NCBI RefSeq assembly: GCF_014216315.1
Contig: NZ_CP045702.1
Location: 7,378,001-7,442,000, forward strand
Source: Streptomyces finlayi
GTDB lineage: Bacteria > Actinomycetota > Actinomycetes > Streptomycetales > Streptomycetaceae
Reading direction: 5' to 3'
Length of the DNA stretch: 64,000 nt
A program made the position numbers and the translations under genes. The first letter of the stretch is position 1, and the number at the start of each line of letters is the position of its first letter. The notes beneath the pieces are model-generated. The model was not told the DNA's origin. It did not search any database and saw nothing but the letters and a program-made list of their open reading frames with translations. Positions 55,701 through 64,000 of the stretch are shown here, one piece after another.

Positions 55701-58700
55701 GCCTCCGCGGACGCGCGGCCGAACCAGTGGTTCACGTACACGCGCTCCGCCGAGTCCCGCTCGGAACCCCTCCGTTACGAGGTCGCCGACACCGGGCACA
55801 TCAGGCTCCCCGGAGGGGAGGAGATCCCGCCGGCCGGATGGGCAGGGTTCGGCCACGACTTCGTCCACGGGACGACGGGCGCGATCCTGCGGGGCGACAG
55901 CGGCTGGATCGGCCGCGTGGACAACATGGACACCCTCGCCCTTCTGATGGCGGACCTGGACGACGGCTCCGAGCCCTATCGAGTCGTGGCGGACTCCTCG
56001 GGCCTGTACCTGGTGCCGGAGGACGACGGCGAGACGGCCCTGCGCATCCCGCTGCGGGAGTCCACCGCAGCTGAGTCCACACCGCCGCTCCGCGCACCCC
56101 GCGCCCGCCTCGACGACCGGCCACGCGTCGTCGTGCGGTCGGCCTTCGACGTGCGGCGCTTCACCCACGGCGGCGAGACCGTCACCGACCTGACCGTCCG
56201 ACTCGCGTTCCGCCAAGGAGCCGGGCAGGCCGGCACCGACACCGTCATGGCGCGGGTCCTTCAGGGCGTGGAGGAGTTCTACAACGGCCCGAGGCACGAA
56301 CTGCCCGACGGAGACCGGCTGCACGTCACCGTCGAGCCGGTCCAGGCTGACGGGAACCCCCATCTGACGGTCGATCTCGTCGGCCGGGACCAGCGGATGA
56401 ACCAGCGGGCGTGGTGGGCAGACGCCGACCCGGTGGAGTTCGCGCACGAGCTGGCACACCAGCTGTTCCTGCGGGACGAGACGCGCGACGCGAGCAACCC
56501 CGAACGGCTCCACGCGCCGGGCAGCCTGCTCGGAGTGTTCGACGAGCAGGCCCCGGACGGCCTCGCACAGAGCGGTCTGCGGCCGCGCCACCTCCAGTTG
56601 TGGGCGGCGGTGGCCGGAGACCTCGCACCGCACACCCCGCCGGAGGGGGCGAGCTGGGACGACGCGCGCGCGAACGCGACGGCGGAGCGCCGGGAGCCGG
56701 TGTGGGTCGACCCGGTGTCGCTCCCCGCGGCGTCCCCGCAGACCGGTCCGGACGGTACGGTGCCGCCCCCGCTGCCCCCCGGCCGCGCCCTGCCCCCGCT
56801 GGTGGAGGCGGCCGACGAGTCGGAGGCCGGCTCGGACTCCGAGGACGCGGACGAGCGCCCGCTCTGGGCCGAACCGGCTTGGCTGGACTCGGTGTTCGGC
56901 TCCCATCGGGACGGCATTCCGCGCGCCCGCCTCCGCGAGACCTCCGAGGCGCTCTACACCCTCGTCCGGGCGGACGCGGACGCGCACCCGATGTCGCAGA
57001 CGTTGCGCGACGGCCTGAAGCGCGTCACCCGGCGGGTCCTGCACATGGGCAACGGGACCCGGCCAGGCCCCGCGGACTTCCTGCTGCTCGGCTCGCTGGC
57101 GCTCGACGCCTCGTCGGACGACCTCGCGAGCGCCGACGACCTCGCCATGTACTTCGTCGAGCGGCAGATCGAGACCGGGCGCGGCGCCCTGGACGAGAGC
57201 ACGCTGCTGCGCGACGACGAAGGCAACGCCGTCGGACGCGACTTCAGCGGGCCGGGGAGGCCCACGGGACCGGGGGAGTCCGACGGACCGCGGCAGGCCG
57301 CCCCCGAGCTGGAGTCCTACGCCGTGCGGGGCCGCGGCCGGGTCGTTCCACGGCCCGCTCCCTGGCAGAACCCGTACCTCGTCGTGGCCGGACCGGCCGG
57401 CCGCGCAGTCGAGGTGTCCGCACCGGGGCTGACCTTCTACCTGGACAGCCCCGAAGAGCTGGCCATGCTCATCTCGTACGACTCCCGGCGGCCCCGTGGC
57501 GCGGACATCGTCCTGGCACTTCCCGCGGAGCATGCCGCGACCGTGGCCTCCCTCGTCGCGGGGACGACGGGCCGGCGCGTCTGGTACCCCGAGGCGCCGG
57601 TAGGCGTGGCCACGCATCCGACGGCCGGGACCCGCCACCTGATGCTCGACCTGAACGATGGCAGCACCGGAGCGGGATGGGTTTCGGCCGAGCCGCCCGC
57701 GGACGGCGGACTGCCCGGAGCAGGCGACACCGGCAGCGACACCGGCAGCGACACCGGCAGCGTGTCCGGCCAGGACAGCGACGACGACAGGTCCAGCGGC
57801 GACGGGGACGCGGAGTTCGACCGCATGGTCGACCAGGCCGTCCTCGAACGGCAGATCGACGGGCGCCGCCCCCGCCCGCTGACGACTCGCGACTACGGCG
57901 TCATCGACACGCACGGTACCGGGGTCCTGTTCACTCAGCCGCTCCCTCGGGCCGTCGGAGAGGTCCCGGTCGGAGACGTCACCGGCCCCGACGGGCCCGC
58001 CCTGTTCCTGCCGCGCCAGGAGCACGGAACCGTCCGCATGGCCGACCGGCCGCCGCTGCACATCTCCGAAGACCGGACGCTGGCGATGCTCGCCGCCGAG
58101 GACGGCACGACCGGATGCGGCCGGCAGGTGTACGCCACGCGTACGGCGATCGAGCGCTCGTCGGCGCGGCTGGCCGCTGCCGGGGCGGGGATCCGGCTGA
58201 AGAGCGACGTCTCGACGGGCGTGCTGCTGCCGAGGGAGGACGGGTCGTACGGCGAGCCGCTGTTCCGGGTGGAGCCCGAGTTCCTGACGGCTTCCGGCCG
58301 TTCGGAGCACGCCTTCACGCGTGACTTCGCCCAGATGGTGGCCGGCGCGGCGACCGCACCCCTGTCCCACATCGCCTTCCGGGACCCCACCGGCCAGGTC
58401 CTCTCCACCGCCCCGGTGAACGGGCTGCACGGCCGGGAGGTCACCGGAACCCACCACCTCGCCCAGGCACTGACAGAGGTGGCCGAGGGCACCCGCTCCG
58501 CCGACGACGTCACCCCCCGCTGGGCAGCCCGCCGGACCGGCCGGGACAACCGCTTCACCGGCGGTGTGGTGGGCGCACCCACCCCGGGCGAGCGTTACGG
58601 CCGTGCCCTGAGCTACCAGCCGCAGGACAACCCGCAGCGCACCTCGCTGGCCTCGGCCGCACGGCGCATCGGCGTCAACGAGTACGCATGGGCGGGGGTC

Positions 58701-61700
58701 GGCGAGGGATACCTGATCCAGTCGGTCAGCACCACGAACGACAGCGGCGCGCAGCTGTTCACGCACAACCACGCCAAGCCGGGCGACCGGGTGGGCCCGC
58801 ACGCCCCGTACCACGTCGCGCAGGTGGTGCTGGCCGCAGAGGACGGCACCCACCAGATCACGCTGGAGAACGAGACCCACTCCTGGAGCGAGATCCCGGA
58901 CGCGCTCCTCGACGACGTCGTCGAAGAGAACCTCGACCGCTACGGCGAGGACGAACTCACCGGGCTGGCCGGCGGAGCCGAGCAGCGTGCCGCCGAGGCG
59001 CGCCGGAGCGGCGCAGGCGAGGCGGAGACCGACCGCCTGGAGAGCTTCGCCCGGGTGGCCAGGGCCCTCGCCGACGTCCATCGGGCCGAGCAACTGCCGT
59101 GGTACTTCGACGAGGACCGCCCCGAGCACGCGCTGGCGCTCCGCGAGGCCGCTCAGGCACGCTCCCGCGCGAAGGAGCTGATCCGGGCCGCCGCGCCAGT
59201 GATGGACAGCAAGGACCTGTGGTCCTTCCGGGCGTACAGCAAGCGGCCGGGCGAGTCGGCGCACGAGATCAACGCGGCACTGCTTTCGGAGTCGTCGCCC
59301 GCAGTGGCCAACCCCCTGACGACGGTGGTGCTGCACGGCCACACACCGCGTGCCCACCAGCGGACGATCCGCTTCGACGAGCGGCAGCACACCCTCTCCG
59401 ACGCGGACGGCACGATCGACGGGCTGGCCCAGTCGCTGGCCCGCGCGGGGCTCTGGAACCGGACCCACGGTCTGCCGATGCCGGCCGTCACCCTCACCGG
59501 TCATGGCAACCGCTCGCGCACCAGCGGCCAGGAGCGGGCGGACGCCGTGGCGAAGGCGCTCGCCGCCCGGCTGGCCCAGGTCCTGGACGCCTTCCAGACC
59601 GGGATGAGCGGGCCGCGTGTCGGAGTGCGGGACTTCAACCTCAGTAAGTTCGCCAAGCGGGTGCGCAGCGCCACCGACCCGGCTCAGGGGCGTGTGGTGA
59701 CGATCGAGATCGATGACCACCGCGTGGTGCCTCCGGGGCCGGCGGGGTACGCCACACCTGTCGAGGAACCGGCCCGGCCGGTGGAGCCCGCACCCACCGG
59801 GCCCACGACGGCCACCGAGCTCACGGCCGGCGGACCGACGGCGGCCACCGGGCCGGCGGTGGCGCCTTCCGTGACCGACGGGCCCGCGCCCGCAGGGTCC
59901 CGACGCACCACCGGGCGTGCCAGGTCCCGGCCCCCGGGCCGTTCCGCACAGCCGAGCCCGGAGCGCAGGAACAGCGAGGCACCCCCGTGGGTCCTGGCAC
60001 GCATCCGGTACGCCGAGGAGTCCGTCGCCTTCGACAGGCGGCTGGGCGAGTACCTGGCCGAGCACGACGCGGTGACCGCCGAGTTCCGGAAGATGGCGAG
60101 TGCCGCGTGGGCGGCGGCGCGCCAGCGGTATCCGCGCGCGCTGGGGACGTTCGGTGACACCAGCAAGTTCAAGGCGGGTGTCGTCGGCACGTCCCGCGAG
60201 GCGCTCCAGCGGGTGGTGCGCAGCGGCAACCTGCGGGAACTCGTGGCCTTCCTGTACGAGGGGATCTCCAACGATCTCGTACCGGAGATGCTCGGCGGTG
60301 CCGAGGAACAGCATCCGGAGATCGCCGCGGAGCGGCCGAGCCGTCGGCAGCGGGAGGTCTACGCCGAGTACATGCGGCGGGCCATGGAGATCCAGGCGTC
60401 GGAGATGTCCCTTGCGGAGAAGGAGGCAGCGGTCGCGGAGTTGCCGCAGCCCGTGGCGAACCCGGCGAGTCCGGACGGCGCGCGTCCGCCGTTGAGCGCG
60501 GCGGAGCGGCGGTTCGGGGTCGACGGGGCCGGGCTGACCTGGATGCCGGCGACATCGGTGTACGACATCGCGATGAGCGCCGACTTCCAGGGGCGCTCCG
60601 AGGACTCAGGCGGTCTGGTGGCGACCGGCACCGCCGGGTCCACGTACCGCTTCGTGCTGCACGCCGTCCGGATGCGGGAGCAGTGGGGCGTCGACCTGGA
60701 CCTCGGACTGATCCGGGCCGGGATGATGGCCATCTCGCTGACGGTCGGTCACCACACCGCCCACGAGGTGATGCGCGGCGCCCAGCTGGCGCTCAACGAC
60801 GTACCCGGACACGACCCCGCCCTCGACTACACCGACAACTGGGGCCGGTACTGGAACATCCATCCGTTCGGCGAGCAGGAGCTGCGGGAGAACGTCGCGC
60901 GGAACGGGCTCTTCCCCGACGAGCACGCGCGGGCCCTGCTGGACGAGCTGGAGCCGAATGCAGCCGTGGGCACCGTCACGCGTGAGGGCGGCTCCCGCAC
61001 CGGTCTCCCGCACCGGCCGGGACCGTCCCGCCGCCCGATCCACACCCGGCCCGTCGCGGCCCGCTCGAACCACCCAGTTCCCCAGATGCCGAACCCTTCC
61101 GGCGCTCCCGCCACGCACCGGGGCACCGCCTCCACACCCCAGGGGGTCTCGCCCCAGGAAGTGTCGCCCCACGAGGCGGAGAGCCACCGCGATGCGGTCC
61201 TCGACGCGCTGTACGGCCTGGGCGCCCTGAACGGCGTCGACCGGACGCGGGCCGCCAAGGCGCTGGAGCGGCTCGACCGGCTCCGGGTGGCGGACCCGGA
61301 GCTGCGCGGCGGCTTCCTGGACCTGGACGCGCTGGTCCGCCGGGTGCTGCTGCTCGACCCCTCCGACACGGTCAGTGCCTCGGCGCGCGGCGCCCTGGTA
61401 CGGCTGGTGACTGCCCCGTTCACCGCCGGTGCAGGCACTCCAGCCGCGCTGTCCGCCCACTACCTGGCCCAACGCGGCGCGTTCCAAACGGACTTCCGGC
61501 TCACCGACGCCCAGGGCCGTCCGCGCGGGTGGAACTGGCTCGGCCGACCCCTGCCCGCCGACTTCGATCCGGGCACCACCGGCCGGATCTCGCGCGCCCC
61601 CGACGGCACGACCGGCCACAGCGCGCCCGAGACCGCGCCGTGGCTTCCCACCCCGGGCCACCCCGACCCTTACCTCCTGCTGCTCACCGGCGGGTCCGAC

Positions 61701-64000
61701 GGGGTCGTGGTACGTGGGCTCGGCGGGTTCACACGCTCCGTGCCGGCCGTGGTCTTCCACGAACTGATGGCCCTCGACCGGAACCTGACGGGCAGGCAGG
61801 GTCCGCTGCTGCTCCACGTCGCCCGGTCCGCCGCCGCGTCACTGGACCTGCCGCGCGGGCTCTCCGACCGGCTCGGCCGAGAGGTGTGGGCCACCACCGG
61901 ACGGTCGGTCATCGGGCGTCTCCCCGGGGTCCCGGACCGCTCGGTGGTCCTGCTGCTGGACGAGGATCGGCAGGCGCCCCGGGGCCAGTGGTTCGCCAAC
62001 ACGCCCGCCACCCCCGCCGCGGCGCCCACCGCACCCGCTGAAGCGCTGGACGACCAGATCAGCGCACTCTCCATCGCTCACCACGGCCACCGGTCGACGG
62101 GCTACATCTCGATGGACCTCGCCGATTCGGACGACGGCGGCTGGTCGCGCACGCTGACGCACAGCCGCCTGGGCACGGTCACGACCTACACGCACCAGCG
62201 CACCGCCTACGACGCCCCGGGCTCCGCCTCCCTGGTGCCCTGGGCCGAACTCAACCTGCCCGCCCCGTACTTCCCCAACAACCACGGTCTGCCGGGCACC
62301 GTCACATGGCACACCCCGGACGGGGAGCGGACGGACGACGGGCCGCAGTTCGCCCGCAGGCTCGCCCGCCGCCGCAGCCTGGCCTCGCTCGCCCCCGAAC
62401 ACCCCGTGGTGCTGCTCGTCTGCTACGCGGCCGCGTCCCCCGGTATCGGCGAGATGCCCGGGCTCCACATAGACGGCCCCCCGCCCTTCACACCCGACCC
62501 GCTCGCGGCCGTCGCGGTCGGCCAGCACACCGCCAACGAGACCGGCCGCACGGTGTTCGCGACCACTCTGATGAACGCCGCCGTGCAGTCACGGCAGGGC
62601 GGCCAGGAGGCATACATCAGCCTCCACACCGACGCGCGGGGCCGCGCCTACCCGTGGGTCATGTTCCGGCCGGAGCCCACCGGGGACGCACTGGACGGGC
62701 GGGCCCGCGACGCCGGGCTGCACCACGGCCCCGGACCCGCGCCCGAGGCGGTACAGGAGCGGACCCTGCGGCTGGTCCGGGCGCTGCGCCGGATCTTCGG
62801 CTCCACGGTCGACGAGACCCCCGGGTATCCGGTGCTGCTGCGCGGCATCGGCGCGCTCGACCTGATGCGCGAGACCGATCCGCACCTGAACCGCGACGGC
62901 GCGCGCACGTTCACCCTGGACCTGTACGAGCAGCTCCTGACCCGGTACCACGGGGGCGGTCTCCTCCCGCCGGGGCAGGCCCCGCAGGTCACGCCGGACA
63001 GCCACCGGAGGCTGCTGGCGGAGGCGGCCCATCGCTGGGACACGGGGCCACGCGGCCCCCTGACCGACTGGATCGCGCTGCCGCACCTCGTCCACATGCT
63101 GACGGACCTCGCAGCCACTGCCCACCGCGAGAACGTCGCCCGGCAGGTCCTGGGGCTGGATCTCTCGGCGCCGGTGGGTGAGACCGAGTGGTCGCGGCTG
63201 CTGTGGGCGTCGTTCAAGGTCGCCTTGACGACTGCCCATGTGGATCCCGGTGCGTTCGCCGCCGCCGTGCTGCACCTGCCCGCCCCCGACCCGGCGCGGT
63301 TCGGCGAAGCCGTCCTCGTGGCACGGCAGGCGGCGGCCGTCGGCCGCGACCCGTGGCAACTGAGTGAGGTGGCCGCCCACCACCTGGAGCAGCAGGGCGC
63401 GCTGGAGTCCGACCGGCTCCTGACGGACGACGACGGAGAGGCATGGGGCAGGGCGCTGGACGGTACCTCCTGGCCGCAGGGCACGTTCGACCACAGCGTC
63501 GTGACCCTGCTGGGGCACTTGCCCGACGGCTCGCTCGTACCCGTCGGCACCGAGCCCGCCCCCTGGGCGGCCGACCCGCACCGCCCGAGGCCCTTCGTCT
63601 ACGTCGCCGACGGTGACGTAGACGGGCTGCGGATGCGGGGACCGGTGCCGCCCGGCGAGTTCGGCGAACTGGTCTTCCGCGACCCGGAACTGCTGGCCGA
63701 GGACGGGTACGCGGAGGTCATCGCGGTGGTACCGCACGGCAGGCCGTCCGGCGCGCGGCCGGCCGAGGGCAGCATCCCGGGCGAGGGCGCCCGGAACTCG
63801 GCCCGCAACTGGTGGGCCACCCACGGCGCCACCACGCTCCACCACGACGCGGCGACCGGGACCTACACCGTCGCCGTGCTGCCGGGCCCGGACGGGCAGC
63901 CGGCCACGGCGGGTGGCTGGGGGCGGATCACGACCCCCGAAGGCGACAGCTCCGCCACCACGGCGACGGCGACCAACGCGCACTCGTCCCGTGCGGCCCT
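43710..64000 (+). CDS. Giant T7SS polymorphic toxin, 3' part, runs off the right edge
   Basis: The frame of the 5' part resumes at 43710 and has no stop up to 64000, about 6,760 codons. With the 5' part, the undisturbed gene exceeds 8,560 codons. Domains in order (residues of the joined protein): OTU-like protease (Cys 1866, His 2058), beta-rich region (about 2,200-3,550), degenerate OTU-like domains (about 4,100-4,350 and 4,380-4,560), A-B module (about 4,775-5,700), HExxH metallopeptidase (HELAH at 6048), second A-B module (about 6,190-7,140), a helical domain (about 7,230-7,560) and a second lonely-Cys domain (Cys 8040). After the insertion this part lacks the T7SS N-terminus. The frame is open back to an ATG inside the IS (43569), and ATG 43860 is the first native one, but neither has a good ribosome binding site. 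Confidence 0.85.
43860..44510 (+). other. OTU-like cysteine protease domain
   Basis: The domain opens FRRLITPGGGNCLFRALLDS, with Cys 1866 in the position of the OTU D-G-N-C-L-F motif (first Asp replaced by Gly), and ends TLHLAYNGTDHYDALVP with the catalytic-type His 2058. OTU proteases cut ubiquitin chains in eukaryotes; as a toxin domain it could act on a host protein or process the giant polypeptide itself. Confidence 0.6.
44900..48950 (+). other. Long beta-rich segment with repeated sub-blocks
   Basis: At least three sub-blocks (around 45060-45430, 46940-47440 and 47870-48180) share a texture of alternating Gly/Val/Leu strands, for example SVGFGRRLAGAASMG, LSGGLEVGASPRD and RVSLGVQGGYMPL. 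A Gln/Asp-rich low-complexity stretch (about 46430-46530) lies between. I recognise no enzyme motif. A structural or translocation role is an inference. Confidence 0.4.
49725..49832 (+). repeat. Three tandem 36-bp repeats in the giant gene
   Basis: GTAPLVDTAKAA is encoded three times in succession by almost identical 36-bp units. The length keeps the frame. Confidence 0.85.
50580..51960 (+). other. Two degenerate OTU-like domains
   Basis: The first has HDGASFFHALLAAAQ where D-G-N-C-F-F-x-A-L is expected; the nucleophile is Ser 4112. The second has GRGNGFFGALSTAL with Gly 4403 at the Cys place, and ends with HIRLRRRGGDFVPLV in the His region. Both keep the fold pattern but should lack cysteine protease activity. 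Confidence 0.45.
52020..52471 (+). repeat. 165-bp tandem repeat, nearly three copies
   Basis: Units start at 52020, 52185 and 52350, each beginning GTCTCGACGG, with a period of exactly 165 bp (55 codons: SADVVPAVVEDASLLSVQD). Copies 1 and 2 are almost identical; copy 3 differs near its start and ends early. The unit uses GTT, GCG, GAT and TTG codons that are rare in the surrounding sequence. Confidence 0.92.
52631..55400 (+). repeat. First copy of the A-B domain module
   Basis: Part A (for example LLLLGSLALSASPADL, DSYAVEGEDGRV, GVRVWYSEHAPR) is followed by part B (DPLTTTDYGVMDDSGEGVLF, EVTGTHHLADTL, RRIGVNEHAWADVGEGYV, YHFATVVL and ISLENHAR, then PGESAHDTNAELL and an OmpA-like end). The second copy at 56870-59730 has the same order. 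Confidence 0.75.
56040..56660 (+). other. HExxH zinc metallopeptidase-like domain
   Basis: VEFAHELAHQLFLRDE carries H-E-x-x-H (His 6048, Glu 6049, His 6052) with an Asp eight codons downstream of the Glu at the usual third-ligand distance. The motif PGSLLGVF and then GLRPRHLQLW follow, as in secreted toxin metallopeptidases that read A-H-E-x-G-H-Q-L-G-L-x-D-E. It lies between the two A-B modules. Confidence 0.6.
56870..59730 (+). repeat. Second copy of the A-B domain module
   Basis: It has the same order as the first copy: FLLLGSLALDASSDDL, ESYAVRGRGRV and GRRVWYPEAPVG; then RPLTTRDYGVIDTHGTGVLF, EVTGTHHLAQAL, RRIGVNEYAWAGVGEGYL, YHVAQVVL and ITLENETH; then PGESAHEINAALL and an OmpA-like end. 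The copies are diverged at protein level, so the duplication is old. Confidence 0.75.
61640..62950 (+). other. Second lonely-Cys domain
   Basis: PVVLLVCYAAASPG (Cys 8040), GRTVFATT, then ARDAGLHHGPGPAPEA repeat the order seen in the first lonely-Cys domain (LVLFSCETG, GRPVYAPTT, ARDAGLHTGPGPADA near 40680-40940). The family name comes from its single conserved Cys; its activity is not established. Confidence 0.6.

Noticed and set aside
47961..60314. A reverse-strand open frame of more than 4,100 codons
   Set aside because: It is the antisense shadow of the giant toxin gene. Its translation is Arg/Gly/Val-rich without domains, and long antisense frames are expected in DNA with strong third-position GC bias.

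Overview
The window is very GC-rich, uses GTG and TTG starts freely, has strong GGAGG-type ribosome binding sites and carries an actinobacterial type VII (ESX) secretion locus with lectin-domain membrane proteins. All of this points to a Streptomyces or close relative. No rRNA, tRNA or CRISPR array was seen.

Region 1 (1-15.2 kb) is a worn accessory stretch where intact genes alternate with gene fossils. The intact genes encode a RibD/DHFR-like reductase, a 2'-5' RNA ligase-type phosphodiesterase, an ABC permease, a SapA-like secreted protein, a methyltransferase, a GPP34 protein, a small membrane protein, an ATP-grasp protein and a bulb-lectin membrane protein. The broken ones are a lipoprotein cut near its end, a beta-helix remnant, a PfkB kinase with two 1-nt deletions, a beta-lactamase-like relic without its catalytic Ser, an ABC ATPase without its Walker A half, a glycine-rich secreted protein with a probable frameshift, a catalase broken by an exact 20-bp tandem duplication, and a metallophosphoesterase stub.

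Region 2 (15.2-36.7 kb) is the type VII secretion locus. In order it holds a T7SS-associated protein translationally coupled to a ricin-lectin membrane protein, a beta-helix protein fused to two EccA/CbbX-like AAA domains, and a mycosin-like protein that has lost the catalytic Asp and Ser. EccC is convergent with these and divergent from eccD-eccB. Then come two small WXG100 proteins, a small helical protein, a 1,235-aa WXG-containing substrate candidate with a coiled coil and long internal repeats, a YbaB-like protein and a third WXG100-like protein. No eccE was recognised.

Region 3 (36.76 kb to the right edge) is one giant polymorphic toxin gene split by an IS4-family element. The insertion (42165-43699) has 16-bp terminal inverted repeats and a 10-bp target duplication. 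Removing it and one duplication joins both halves in a single frame with no stop from 36759 to the window edge, that is more than 8,560 codons. The reconstructed protein has, in order: a T7SS-type helical N-terminus, a long disordered linker, a lonely-Cys domain, a domain resembling the catalytic core of anthrax edema factor/CyaA nucleotidyl cyclases (the insertion falls at its end), an OTU-like cysteine protease domain, a long beta-rich segment, two degenerate OTU-like domains, a twice-repeated A-B module with an HExxH metallopeptidase domain between the copies, an unassigned helical domain and a second lonely-Cys domain. The layout suggests a secretion machine placed next to its own substrates, the largest of which has been split by transposition.
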